Shown piece by piece: positions 1 to 8,431 of a stretch of 64,000 nt of DNA. Origin of the DNA: Chersky-840 sp963810195 (GTDB taxonomy: Bacteria; Actinomycetota; Acidimicrobiia; Acidimicrobiales; UBA8190). Within the stretch, counting starts at the first letter, position 1; the number at the start of each line of letters is the position of its first letter. The notes beneath the pieces are model-generated. The model made no database searches. It was given only the letters and a program-made list of their open reading frames with translations, and had not been told where the DNA came from. The translations under genes and the position numbers were made by a program. The DNA is taken from contig CAWEMO010000001.1 in the NCBI GenBank assembly GCA_963810195.1, positions 992,001 to 1,056,000 on the forward strand. Reading direction: 5' to 3'.

Positions 1-1
1 G

Positions 2-610
2 TCTTCGACCATCAAGCTGCACGAGAGCAGGACGCTCGGACCGCCGTGCGGTCTGCCCCAGGTGCTCGGGCCGTGCAAGCATCCCGACAGCGCCGGCAAC
101 GGGCCGAGAGGCGACGCGCAGAACTATCCCTGCCCGCCGTCGCCGGCACAGCAGGCCGCGGGCATCACCTGTGCGGTCGTCTTCGTCGACAGCGCGGGGC
201 AGACGGTGTCCACCAACATCGCCTTCCTGGGAGCAGGGCCACCCGGAAAGACCTCCCCGGGCTCCACGCCGCCCCCCACCCCGACGACTCCGGGTTCCCC
301 GGGCTCGACCGGGTCGACGCCTTCGACCACGCAGGCTGTGCCCACCTCTGCGACACAACCCCCGACCCAACCCGGGACGGGCTCCTCGTCGGGCACACCG
401 TCGGGGGCCATCAGGCCCGCGGACAGCGGCGGCGCGTCGACGGTGACCGCGCCGGGGACCGTCCGGGCCAGCTCCGGCAGCCTGGCCTTCACCGGCCTCG
501 GGAAGCCGGGAACCCTGCTGGCCGTGGTTGGCTTCGCCCTCGTGCTGATCGGACTTGCGCTGTTCTTCCTCGATCTGCGCAAGGTTGCGTTGTGGTTGTT
601 GGGACTTTGA
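2..610 (+). CDS. C-terminal part of a cell-wall-anchored surface protein (LAFTG motif), 5' end outside window
   Basis: The frame is open from the first bases of the window, so the true start lies upstream. The visible part has a Cys-containing extracellular segment, then a long Pro/Thr/Ser/Gly-rich linker (about 240-470). It ends with LAFTG (codons 482-496), a hydrophobic segment of about 20 residues and a short tail with Arg and Lys. This arrangement is that of sortase-anchored proteins; LAxTG motifs are associated with class E sortases in high-G+C Gram-positives. Anchoring is inferred because no sortase gene is visible here. It converges on the downstream esterase with a 21-bp gap. Confidence 0.7.
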   Translation, partial: SSTIKLHESRTLGPPCGLPQVLGPCKHPDSAGNGPRGDAQNYPCPPSPAQQAAGITCAVVFVDSAGQTVSTNIAFLGAGPPGKTSPGSTPPPTPTTPGSPGSTGSTPSTTQAVPTSATQPPTQPGTGSSSGTPSGAIRPADSGGASTVTAPGTVRASSGSLAFTGLGKPGTLLAVVGFALVLIGLALFFLDLRKVALWLLGL

Positions 611-631
611 CTGTCTGATCCACTCCCGCGG

Positions 632-1600
632 TCACGACGGGCGGAACTGGCGTTCAACGCAGGCGCGCAGAAAGCTCTCGAGCCGCGGCCACCAGTGGCT
701 CAATACCGTCGGCACCCCGATGCACGCGTGCGGAGCGTCGGGATAGACGAGCACCTCGGCCAAGTTGCCTGCGGTCACCCATCGATCGGCCATGAACAAG
801 GTGTCGTCGAGCAGATGGTCCGCGGTCCCGACCATGAAGAGTGCGGGAGGCATGCCGCGCAGATCGGCATACAGAGGCGAGATGTCGGGTCGGCGCCGTT
901 GCTCCGAGGACAACCCGGGCGTGAATTGTTCGACCATGAAACGGATCTCCTCGGGATCGAGCACGTCGGTCCCGGGGTCCGAGCCGATGCCCCGCGCACT
1001 GGGCGTATGTCCGAGGTCGTAGGCACCGAAGACCAGATTGGCCCCGCAGAACCGGTCTCCCAAACCATGACGGTCCCGCAAGCGAAGCAGAGTGAGCGCC
1101 GACAGGTGGGCGCCGGCGGACTCACCGCCGATGAGAAGGCGATCGGTTGCGTATTCGTTCGCGGCGTTCTCGATCAACCACAAAGCTGCGGCCTCGCAGT
1201 CGTCGGGTCCGGCCGGATACGGGGCCTCGGGCGCCAACCGGTACTCGACGCTGACGATGGCCAGGTTGAGGTGCTCGCTCAGCGCCTCGTTCAACAGGTC
1301 GGTCAGCTCGGGCTCACCGGTCATCCACCCGCCACCGTGGATGTGCAGCATCGCTCCCGTCGCCCGCGCCGGGCGGAACTCCCGGAGACGCAGGGGCCCG
1401 CCGGGCCCGGCGACCACCCGGTCGGTGCCCTTGTCCGAGGGGATGACCAACCCCGACTCCGCAGCCCTTCGGGCTCGGGCCCGGTCGAGCACCGAACCGG
1501 TGTCCGGACCACGGGCGGGAAAGTGGCCGATGAACTCCAGGGACTCGGCCCGGATCCGTTCCCTGGCCGCGTCCATGTCCTGTTCCCAGAGCTTCACCAC
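632..1600 (-). CDS. alpha/beta-hydrolase, hormone-sensitive-lipase-type esterase
   Basis: A 322-residue protein of the HSL (family IV) esterase type. It has the oxyanion-hole motif HGGGW near residue 88, the nucleophile elbow GESAG near 159-163, and late Asp and His residues (AD-HLLDD and PHA-C contexts) that can complete a Ser-Asp-His triad. No signal peptide is evident, so a cytosolic carboxylesterase or lipase-like role is likely; the substrate is unknown. The start is GTG; an in-frame ATG lies eight codons further in. The upstream region contains palindromes and is shared with the divergent secreted-protein gene. Confidence 0.85.
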   Translation of the reverse strand: MVKLWEQDMDAARERIRAESLEFIGHFPARGPDTGSVLDRARARRAAESGLVIPSDKGTDRVVAGPGGPLRLREFRPARATGAMLHIHGGGWMTGEPELTDLLNEALSEHLNLAIVSVEYRLAPEAPYPAGPDDCEAAALWLIENAANEYATDRLLIGGESAGAHLSALTLLRLRDRHGLGDRFCGANLVFGAYDLGHTPSARGIGSDPGTDVLDPEEIRFMVEQFTPGLSSEQRRRPDISPLYADLRGMPPALFMVGTADHLLDDTLFMADRWVTAGNLAEVLVYPDAPHACIGVPTVLSHWWPRLESFLRACVERQFRPS

Positions 1601-1668
1601 ACACCTCGGGGTCGGTCGTCCGCGCCCGGCACGTGAGAGCCGGCAACGGCCAATATGGCAGAGGAACC

Positions 1669-1744
1669 TGACATCATGTCACCAATATCTGACATACTCG
1701 CTGGTCACAGGCCTAGCGGCCCCGCCAAATGTCATCAAATTTGG
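1669..1744. promoter_or_regulatory. palindromes in the divergent promoter region between esterase and secreted-protein genes
   Basis: Two inverted repeats lie between the divergent genes. One is TGACAT-C-ATGTCA at 1669-1681, a perfect 6-bp-arm palindrome. The other is CCAAAT-N8-ATTTGG at 1725-1744. Such repeats often serve as operators for dimeric repressors, but no regulator gene is adjacent and no promoter could be assigned with confidence. Confidence 0.35.
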
Positions 1745-1829
1745 TGGTGCAATGAGAACTTTCCAAATTTTACTCTTCTGCGAGGGAAGAGCTTCGCGCC
1801 TCATCAGGAGGCGTGCGGGGGGAGCGACA

Positions 1830-2447
1830 GTGAGAACACGCTCGTTGAGCATTCTTGGGGCCGTGGCGGTAGCAGGCCTTGCTTTGGTAGTCACCAGCCC
1901 GGTTGCATCGGCAAGGACACCGAGCACGAACATCCATACGGCGGTCGGGCACACCGTGATCAAGGGGCTCGGTTCGGGAAAGACCTTCGGCCTGTCTAGC
2001 TGTACCTCGTCCGACCAGTTCACCGCCCCCTGCGCCATCTCGGATGCACGCCCTCCTGAGGACTCGGTGCGCGTCTGGTGCTTGGCTCCGACGGCGCCGG
2101 GCGGCGTCCAGGAGACGGTCAGCTACGTGGCCGACTCTCCCAAGTCCGCCATCCCACCCACCACACTGACGGTCTTCTGCAAGGCCCCGCGGGCGGCGCA
2201 CGTCGGGACCCCCGGGCAACTGACCAGCACGGCTCTCATCGCCAATGCGCCCACCTACGCGGTGACGGGTTGTACCACGGACGTCTTCGGCACCGACTGC
2301 ACCTATTCCGGCGAGTCGATCACCAAGGTGTGCAAGCTGGAAGCGTCCGCCAACACCCTCCCGGCCATGGTGACCGCGACGGTGAAACTGGCGGGTTCTC
2401 CGGCCATCACCGGAAAGACGATCGAAATTCCCTTCGAATGTAGGTAG
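1830..2447 (+). CDS. secreted protein of unknown function
   Basis: A 205-residue protein starting at GTG 1830, with a G-rich ribosome-binding stretch at 1817-1824. The N-terminus is a typical Sec signal peptide: a short basic start, a hydrophobic core, and a likely cleavage after an AxA-like VASA near residue 28. The mature part contains several Cys residues that could form disulfides (SSCTSS, APCAIS, VWCLA, VFCKA, TGCTT, TDCTY, KVCK, FECR). An ATG at 1752 in the same frame would place a non-signal-like N-terminus before the signal peptide and is less likely. No family was recognised. Confidence 0.7.
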   Translation: MRTRSLSILGAVAVAGLALVVTSPVASARTPSTNIHTAVGHTVIKGLGSGKTFGLSSCTSSDQFTAPCAISDARPPEDSVRVWCLAPTAPGGVQETVSYVADSPKSAIPPTTLTVFCKAPRAAHVGTPGQLTSTALIANAPTYAVTGCTTDVFGTDCTYSGESITKVCKLEASANTLPAMVTATVKLAGSPAITGKTIEIPFECR

Positions 2448-2470
2448 ACCGCTCCGCGTGAGCGCGGTCT
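2446..2470 (+). terminator. intrinsic-terminator-like hairpin after the secreted-protein gene
   Basis: AGACCGC at 2446-2452 pairs with GCGGTCT at 2464-2470. The left arm overlaps the stop codon. There is no T-tract, as is common in high-G+C actinobacteria. Confidence 0.5.
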
Positions 2471-2663
2471 GGGATGATTTCGAGCCGTCGGCTCCGGGTC
2501 CGCCGGGCGTCGCCCGACATCGGGTGGTCCGATCCACAGGGCCACTCCTCCCATCCCCCGTTGGAGCGGGCCGGCATGGTCGAATGCGGGATCGGGATCG
2601 GGTCCGTCACCATGGGTGATGTGACGTGTCGAGAGCGGAACGTCGGGTGAAGGAGGGGCCGGG

Positions 2664-3389
2664 ATGACTCGCCGCGGCTCAACGTGGGTCCATCGTGCCG
2701 AGGTCGTGGCCGCACTCGCCCTCGTGGTGGTGGTCGTCGTTTTGGTGGTGCGCGTGAATCCGGCGAAGACGAGCCTCAAGAGCACGACCACGACGACGAC
2801 GACGAGCTCGATTCCGACCACGCCTTCGGCTTCAAGTCCGGCATCGACAGGCACTTCTGCCTCGGCTCAGCTTCCCCGGCTGCAGCAGAAGGCCTCCACG
2901 GCGATGAACGCCACGTTCGCGGCTACGTATGAGGCGAAGGGAGACACCGCGACCATCGTGTTCGCGCAGAGGGGCCCTAAGACGTCCTTCTCGAGCGGCA
3001 CCACGTCGTACTACAGCGATGGCGCCACCAACACGGTGTGCGACACCAGCAGCGGGGTGCCGTCGTGCTACACCGGTGCCAAACCACTGACGGGTCTGTT
3101 GAGCCTCATCGACCCGGCACAGGAGACCAGCGCCATCCAGGCGGCAAACGCCGAAGGGCAGGCGGTGGGCTATTCGACGGCGACCCATGACGGGCAGCTG
3201 TCGTCCTGCATCTCGTACACGAAGGCGGGTCAGCGCTTGAAGTACTGCATCAACGACCACGGCGTCGTGACCTACATCAAAATCCCGACCGGCGCCTTCG
3301 AATTGACCGCATACACGACCAACGTGTCGGACGCCGAGGTGTCGGTGCCGGCGAACGCGACGATGGTCCCCGCGCCGACGACTCCATAG
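2664..3389 (+). CDS. membrane-anchored extracytoplasmic protein with Thr/Ser linker
   Basis: A 241-residue protein starting at ATG 2664 after the strong ribosome-binding site GAAGGAGGGG. A single N-terminal hydrophobic segment (about residues 12-29, very Val-rich) serves as signal anchor. A poly-Thr and Ser linker (about 38-65) leads to an extracytoplasmic domain with four Cys residues (VCDTS, SCYTG, SCISY, YCIND). The size and layout resemble actinobacterial lipoprotein-like exported proteins, but there is no lipobox. Function unknown. Confidence 0.75.
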   Translation: MTRRGSTWVHRAEVVAALALVVVVVVLVVRVNPAKTSLKSTTTTTTTSSIPTTPSASSPASTGTSASAQLPRLQQKASTAMNATFAATYEAKGDTATIVFAQRGPKTSFSSGTTSYYSDGATNTVCDTSSGVPSCYTGAKPLTGLLSLIDPAQETSAIQAANAEGQAVGYSTATHDGQLSSCISYTKAGQRLKYCINDHGVVTYIKIPTGAFELTAYTTNVSDAEVSVPANATMVPAPTTP

Positions 3390-3487
3390 CGCCGCAATGC
3401 CATGCTCTTGTCGACTTCAGGGCGGTGCCGTCCGTAGGTCGCTGCTCCAGCTAGAATCAGGTCTTGGATGGAAGGGGGGTCCATGCC

Positions 3488-3802
3488 ATGAGGTTTCTCG
3501 CGGTTCCGGAGGTGCCCAGTCGCGGTCTGTGGGATGCCATCCGGCGTCGACGCCAGATGGCGACATGGCATGCCGTGGAGGAACGCGATCCTCCGGCGCG
3601 AGAGACACTCTGTGGGCGCCGGTACGCCTCCGAGGCGCATCGCACGTGGGATCAGACACTGCCCGACGCCCGGTGCTCCCAATGTGAAGGGCGCATGGCG
3701 GCGCCGGACACGGTACGGCTTGCGGCGTCGACTCCCGAGGTCTCGACCGTACCGCCGGTCAAAGCCGAGCTCCTGAAGCGCCGCGTTTCGCAGGGCGCGT
3801 GA
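3488..3802 (+). CDS. small Cys-containing protein, possible zinc-binding
   Basis: A 104-residue protein. ATG 3488 was chosen because GGAAGGGGGG at 3470-3479 is correctly spaced; an upstream in-frame ATG at 3464 has no such site. The central part has TLCGRRYAS and then DARCSQCEGR, giving a Cys followed about 23 residues later by a CxxC pair, as in small actinobacterial zinc-ribbon-like proteins. It converges with the small zinc-ribbon gene at 3830-3973. No specific function can be given. Confidence 0.6.
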   Translation: MRFLAVPEVPSRGLWDAIRRRRQMATWHAVEERDPPARETLCGRRYASEAHRTWDQTLPDARCSQCEGRMAAPDTVRLAASTPEVSTVPPVKAELLKRRVSQGA

Positions 3803-3829
3803 TCCGAGCCGCCGCGCCAAGACTTCCGA

Positions 3830-3973
3830 TCAGGGCAGCAACCACCGACGCTCGAAGTCGGCGCTGCACGCTTCGCATGACATGCGCTTCATCAACAGGC
3901 GCCGCCACAGCCACTTGAAGCGGCCGACATGGGGAAAGGGTGTCCCACAGTCTCGACAGCGAGCCTCCGCCAC
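3830..3973 (-). CDS. very small zinc-ribbon protein (47 aa)
   Basis: The minus-strand frame starts at GTG 3973 behind GGAGG and ends at TGA 3830-3832. The product has two CxxC pairs, CRDCGTPFPH near the N-terminus and CEACSADF near residue 33, separated by a basic aromatic stretch (FKWLWRRLL). This is the pattern of a single four-Cys zinc ribbon. A correctly placed ribosome-binding site and paired Cys motifs support a real gene despite its length. Role unknown. Confidence 0.55.
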   Translation of the reverse strand: MAEARCRDCGTPFPHVGRFKWLWRRLLMKRMSCEACSADFERRWLLP

Positions 3974-4193
3974 CGCTCACCTCCAGAGCCCGCAGGTGAG
4001 CGTATGCCCCGGCCCTGTGTCGCATGAGCGACCCACGATGGCAGCGACCAGTGACACCCTCGCAGCGGGAAACGCCGAGTGTTGGCTGTCCCTCTGCGCC
4101 TGTGGCTTCCCGGCGTTGCACGGGGATCGCGCGTCTGCATCGATGAATACACAGGCCCGGCTCACTGCCGGGCGTTGTTCCCGGCCGGAGCGG

Positions 4194-4234
4194 GTGCCCG
4201 AGAGCCGACATCCCCGTTCTCTGACTGGCGACTC
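4194..4234 (+). repeat. att-like 41-bp dispersed repeat, copy A
   Basis: This 41-bp sequence matches 8355-8395 at 34 of 41 positions. It begins GTGCCCGAGAGCCGAC, close to the proposed recombination core GTGTCGGAGAG at 8355 and at the tRNA-Leu junction (20975). It lies 22 bp before the first structured repeat (4257), as if it were the decayed end of an integrated element. Inference only. Confidence 0.4.
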
Positions 4235-4256
4235 CAGCCTTGGGAGAAGGCGAAGT

Positions 4257-4383
4257 GGGCCAGTCAGGGCCGCAACGGAGGGCGTCCATAGGGGGCTGAA
4301 CTGGCCCGGGCGATCCTCGGGGGACAACGGGTTAGAGTCCGCCCGTGCCGACTCCTGGGTGCCCCCTCCCCCGCTCATAACCG
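4257..4383 (+). repeat. structured two-hairpin repeat, copy 1 (within a gene-free stretch 3974-4781)
   Basis: Copy 1 of an element also present at 11765 and 15968. Hairpin 1 pairs GGGCCAGT (4257-4264) with ACTGGCCC (4300-4307). Hairpin 2 pairs GAGTC (4335-4339) with GACTC (4350-4354). A pyrimidine-rich CCCCTCCCCCGCTCATAAC tail follows, shared nearly exactly with copy 3. The surrounding 3974-4781 stretch contains no coding frame I can support. It does hold a short hairpin ATTGCG/CGCAAT at 4449-4468 and a longer inverted repeat at 4657-4711. Confidence 0.5.
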
Positions 4384-4656
4384 TTCTGCCGTGCAGGGAC
4401 GGGCCGCCGGGAGGGCCGGCTGGCTAGTGGGACCAGGAGCCGGGAGGAATTGCGGACGGTTTCGCAATCACCTGGGTCCAGAGCAAGTAATTCTCCTATT
4501 GGCATGACCCAAAAGTATGAAATGCCGACGACCGGGCCTCATGGGTTGGACGGGATTGGCCTGGGCCTACCATCTATTGGGAAGGGACGGCGATCGCCAT
4601 CCGTCGTGACTTCGGCCGTGGCAGAGACCAGCGAGGCGCCGGGCGGTCCATGCGAG

Positions 4657-4711
4657 CATCGTCAGAAATGTCCTGTTCGCATCGTCACCGGGACCCTCAA
4701 ATCTGACGATG
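4657..4711. promoter_or_regulatory. 10-bp inverted repeat upstream of the TIG-domain protein gene
   Basis: CATCGTCAGA (4657-4666) and TCTGACGATG (4702-4711) form perfect 10-bp arms separated by 35 bp, about 70 bp before the start of the large exported protein. It could be an operator or a leader hairpin. Confidence 0.35.
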
Positions 4712-4781
4712 TATCTGTACTGCGCTCGGGCCATGATTCACCACACACGACACCGGTTGTTCCATGGCGGAGGGATGACAA

Positions 4782-7495
4782 ATGTTGGATGATACTGATT
4801 CTGGTCAGTTCGCACCCGAAGAGCGAGGCCGCCATCGTGCCCGCTGGAGTGTGGCTATCCGGGGCCTATTTGCCGGAGCCATCATTGCCGGAAGCACCGT
4901 TGCCATCCTGTCCGCGGTCACTGTTGCTTCCGGTGCAGGCAGCTGGTCTACCCCCGCCCCCGTCCTTTCTGCCGGCCAGTTGGAGGGCGTGTCCTGTCCT
5001 ACCACGACCTTCTGCGCCGCCGTTGGAGCGAAGGGCGCCCAGACCTGGAGCGGCGGCACCTGGTCTGTTCCTTCTGCTGACACCCACGGAAGCCTGACCT
5101 CGGTGTCCTGTCCGACGACGAGCTTCTGCGTTGCCGTGGACAGCGTGGGGTACGTCCTCACCTGGACCGGCGGCACAAGCTGGTTTTCCAGCCAAATCGA
5201 CACCCATGGCCTGACCTCGGTGTCCTGTCCGACGACGAGCTTCTGCGTTGCCGTGGACAACGCTGGCTTCGCGGTGACCTACCAAAGCTCCACTTGGTCC
5301 ACTAAGACCATAGACACCACCATCCCACTGAATTCGGTGTCCTGTCCGACGACGACCTTCTGTGTTGCGGTGGACGACGCCTATCCGCCCTACACCCTCA
5401 CGTGGACAGGTGGCACCAGCTGGACCCGTTCTTCTTCCGCCATCGACAGCACTTGGTTGATCAGTGTGTCCTGCGCGTCATCGAACTTCTGCGCAGCTGG
5501 CGACTACGCCGGGCGGGCCGCCATCTACAACGGCACCAGCTGGACCGCATTCACCCCCGTCGTTACCGGCTCTGCGAACTCGGTGTCCTGTCCGACGGCG
5601 ACCTTCTGTGTTGCTGTGGGCAACGGTGGAACCAGCTCCATCTACAATGGCACCACCTCCAGCTGGTCGACTCCCCCTGACCCGATCGACACGGGCGTTC
5701 TACGTGCAGTGTCCTGCCCGTCGACGAGCTTCTGTATGGCTGTCGACCTCAGCGGAAAGTTCGTGACCTATTCGAATGGCCCGCCGCCCCCCACCCCCAC
5801 CGTCACCGCCGTCAGCCCCACCTCGGGAGCTGCCGCCGGGGGGACGTCGGTGACCATCACCGGCACCAATTTCGCCACGGGGTCGGGCAGCACCGTGTTC
5901 GACTTCGGCTCCGGCAACCCGGCGACTGCGGTGAACTGCTCATCGGCCACGAGCTGCACGGCCACATCACCGGCGGGAACGGGGACCGTGGACGTGACGG
6001 CGACGGCCAACGGTGAGACGTCAGCGGACAACCCACCGGGCGACCAGTTCACGTACGAGACTGTCCCGCCACCCTCACCCACCGTCACCGCCGTCAGCCC
6101 CACCTCGGGAGCTGCCGCCGGGGGGACGTCGGTGACCATCACCGGCACCAATTTCGCCACGGGGTCGGGCAGCACCGTGTTCGACTTCGGCTCCGGCAAC
6201 CCGGCGACTGCGGTGAACTGCTCATCGGCCACGAGCTGCACGGCCACATCACCGGCGGGAACGGGGACCGTGGACGTGACGGCGACGGCCAACGGTGAGA
6301 CGTCAGCGGACAACCCACCGGGCGACCAGTTCACGTACGAGACTGTCCCGCCACCCTCACCCACCGTCACCGCCGTCAGCCCCACCTCGGGAGCTGCCGC
6401 CGGGGGGACGTCGGTGACCATCACCGGCACCAATTTCGCCACGGGGTCGGGCAGCACCGTGTTCGACTTCGGCTCCGGCAACCCGGCGACTGCGGTGAAC
6501 TGCTCATCGGCCACGAGCTGCACGGCCACATCACCGGCGGGAACGGGGACCGTGGACGTGACGGCGACGGCCAACGGTGAGACGTCAGCGGACAACCCAC
6601 CGGGCGACCAGTTCACGTACGAGACTGTCCCGCCACCCTCACCCACCGTCACCGCCGTCAGCCCCACCTCGGGAGCTGCCGCCGGGGGGACGTCGGTGAC
6701 CATCACCGGCACCAATTTCGCCACGGGGTCGGGCAGCACCGTGTTCGACTTCGGCTCCGGCAACCCGGCGACTGCGGTGAACTGCTCATCGGCCACGAGC
6801 TGCACGGCCACATCACCGGCGGGAACGGGGACCGTGGACGTGACGGCGACGGCCAACGGTGAGACGTCAGCGGACAACCCACCGGGCGACCAGTTCACCT
6901 ATAGCTCGTCCACGACAGCGCCGACCACGCTGACTACCTCGCTTTCCGGGGCCGGACAGTCCGGCGCGCTCATCTCCGTGCCGTCGGGCACGGCCGTGGC
7001 CGATCAGGCCACCTTGAGCGGAGCCAACATCTCGAGCGCGGGGGAACAGTCACCTACACCGTCTCCACCCTTTCGATCTTCGGCTTCTCATTCGGGTTCT
7101 TCGGGCATTTTGGTTTCTTCTCCTTCTGGTGGTGGCAGCCTGTGGCCAGTGGGGGCACGGTCAATGTCACAGACGGCTCGGTGCCTCCGTCGAACCAAGT
7201 GACTCTGGGCCCGGGCACTTACTTCTGGCAGGCTTCCTACTCCGGAGATGCCCTCAACGGTGCCTCCCAAAGCACGCAAGGTGCGGAGGCAGAGATCGTC
7301 ATTCCGCCGCTTCAATGCCCGACCGGGTTGGGCTGGTTGAGCGTGTGGTGTCTTCTCAGTACTCCCGGTGGTCACGGCCAGGGTGGCGGCAACGGCCAAG
7401 GTGGCGGCTACGGTTACGGTTACGGTTACGGTTACGGTAACGGTTACGGCGATGGCCGTGGTGGCTACCTGGGCGGAGGCGGCCATTGGCACTAG
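4782..7495 (+). pseudogene. large exported protein with Cys-repeat propeller-like region and four TIG/IPT domains, frameshifted near its 3' end
   Basis: ATG 4782 follows GGAGG at 4769-4773. After a basic N-terminus and one hydrophobic segment (about residues 23-50) come about eight repeats of 40-50 residues with the signature SVSCPTTxFCVAVD, likely beta-propeller blades. Four IPT/TIG immunoglobulin-like domains follow (about residues 340-705). The frame then stops at 7202. The +2 frame from about 7045 continues a natural Ig-like domain (GTVTYTV, VASGGTVNVTDG, YSGDALNGAS) and a Gly/Tyr-rich tail ending at 7495. One missing G in the run at 7040-7044 explains this; either a real mutation or a sequencing error. 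Probable surface or adhesion protein. Confidence 0.75.
5799..6898 (+). repeat. four tandem 282-bp direct repeats encoding TIG domains
   Basis: Units start at 5799, 6081, 6363 and 6645, an exact period of 282 bp (94 residues). The copies appear identical at nucleotide level, including silent positions, apart from the outer edges. Such identity implies recent duplication or ongoing gene conversion. Confidence 0.95.
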
Positions 7496-7597
7496 CCGAT
7501 CTCCTCGAGGTGGGTCCAAAGGGGTGATTCCGGGTTACCCCGGGAATCGTTCATGCGGTGGGCATCGGGTACATCAATTTTCGACCCTTCGCCCACC

Positions 7598-7915
7598 ATG
7601 CACCACGTGGTGACGGCTCAACAGGAGCAGACGACGGAAGATGCGTTGTCTCTGCATTTTGAGCCGGTCGCAGCGATCCTCAGGGATCTGGATATCGACC
7701 AGATGTGGCGGGAGGCCACAGAATCAGAGCGACGGTTCTTAGTGGACGAGTTGGTCGAGGAAGTTGCGGTGTTCTCCGATCATCTTGAAGTCAAGGTGGC
7801 CGGCGCTCCTCGAATCAACGTCACATTGGCGGAAGTGGGACTCAAGGTGTCTGACATTGGTGGTATCGGAGAGCCGACCCGCACGTTCTCGTACCAAGGA
7901 CCATTGGCGGCTTGA
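7598..7915 (+). pseudogene. 3' remnant of a large serine recombinase
   Basis: The encoded C-terminal segment (MWREATESERRFLVDELVEE, then VFSDHLEVKVAGAP and VTLAEVGLK) closely parallels the C-terminus of the intact recombinase encoded at 19568-21019 (VWEAGTPAERRILVEELIDA and VFPDHLEVHVAGAP). The catalytic and zinc-ribbon regions are absent, so this is a fragment. Its last codons contain ATCGGAGAGCCGAC, a variant of the proposed attachment core, and end YQGPLAA, matching the YQGALAA end of the second remnant. The reading frame start is arbitrary. Confidence 0.75.
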
Positions 7916-7960
7916 GGCCTGGCAAGGTGTTGATACAACCCACCGTGAGAGGCTTCGGCC

Positions 7961-8164
7961 GTGGAAGGTCCGTCAGAGCAGGAGCCGCCGGCAAGTGTGC
8001 ATTACGAACTTGACGAGGCACTTGACCTGCTCGCCGCCCTCGAGGAGGCTCGTGACGCCCTGATCGGCACCGACCACCTGGCCGAGGTTGCGCAGGTTGA
8101 GCATCAGATCCAGCTACTCAGCCGTAGACTGGGCTTCGATGAACCGGGAGGTGGCAATGGGTGA
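7961..8164 (+). CDS. small helical protein upstream of an excisionase-like gene
   Basis: A 67-residue protein starting at GTG. It is strongly helical, with Leu/Ala/Glu heptad-like spacing (ELDEALDLLAALEEARDAL, then AEVAQVEHQIQLLSRRLGF), which suggests a short coiled coil. It overlaps the next gene by 8 bp, so the two are probably translationally coupled. Its position directly after a recombinase remnant suggests it belongs to the integrated element. Function unknown. Confidence 0.55.
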   Translation: MEGPSEQEPPASVHYELDEALDLLAALEEARDALIGTDHLAEVAQVEHQIQLLSRRLGFDEPGGGNG

Positions 8165-8327
8165 CGAGCAGCCACTCCGGGCGGCTCAGGCAGCTCGGCG
8201 ATTGGGGATTCCCACGAAGGAGCTACTTCGCCTCGTATACGAGCGCAAGATCCGTTACGTAATGGTCGACGGGATTGCTCACGTTCCGATTGATGCCGTG
8301 GAGGAGTACCGGTCCAAGGCGTCGTAG
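8157..8327 (+). CDS. excisionase-like helix-turn-helix DNA-binding protein
   Basis: A 56-residue protein starting at ATG 8157 behind GGGAGGTG. It has the MerR/excisionase helix-turn-helix layout: an AAQAARRLGIPTKELLRLV recognition region, a YERKIRYVMVDG wing and a closing IPIDAVEEYR-type helix. Proteins of this class act as recombination directionality factors or as small repressors. The neighbouring recombinase remnant supports an excisionase role, though the partner recombinase here is broken. Confidence 0.65.
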   Translation: MGDEQPLRAAQAARRLGIPTKELLRLVYERKIRYVMVDGIAHVPIDAVEEYRSKAS

Positions 8328-8354
8328 GTCTGCACCCCAATCGAATGCGACCCA

Positions 8355-8395
8355 GTGTCGGAGAGCCGACGTCCTCAATCTCCGACTGGCGACTC
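8355..8395 (+). other. candidate attachment site carrying the core GTGTCGGAGAG (repeat copy B)
   Basis: GTGTCGGAGAG at 8355-8365 is identical to 20975-20985, where the intact recombinase gene enters tRNA-Leu. GTCGGAGA and TCTCCGAC inside this site form an inverted repeat. The 41-bp block is a second copy of 4194-4234. It lies just after the excisionase-like gene, where the end of an element would be expected. Confidence 0.4.
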
Positions 8396-8431
8396 AGGTC
8401 GTGGCAATGAATGTTGACCTCGGGTAGATCG

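Noticed and set aside
4021..4781. Open frames in the 4.0-4.8 kb stretch
   Set aside because: Compositions look random, they overlap inverted repeats and the structured repeat, and none has a convincing ribosome-binding site or motif.
5768..6898. Long minus-strand open frame across the TIG repeats
   Set aside because: It simply mirrors the plus-strand repeats, has the same 94-codon period and no recognisable family.
5799..6898. Regular repeats suggestive of a CRISPR array
   Set aside because: The repeat unit is 282 bp, coding and without spacers; no cas genes are present.
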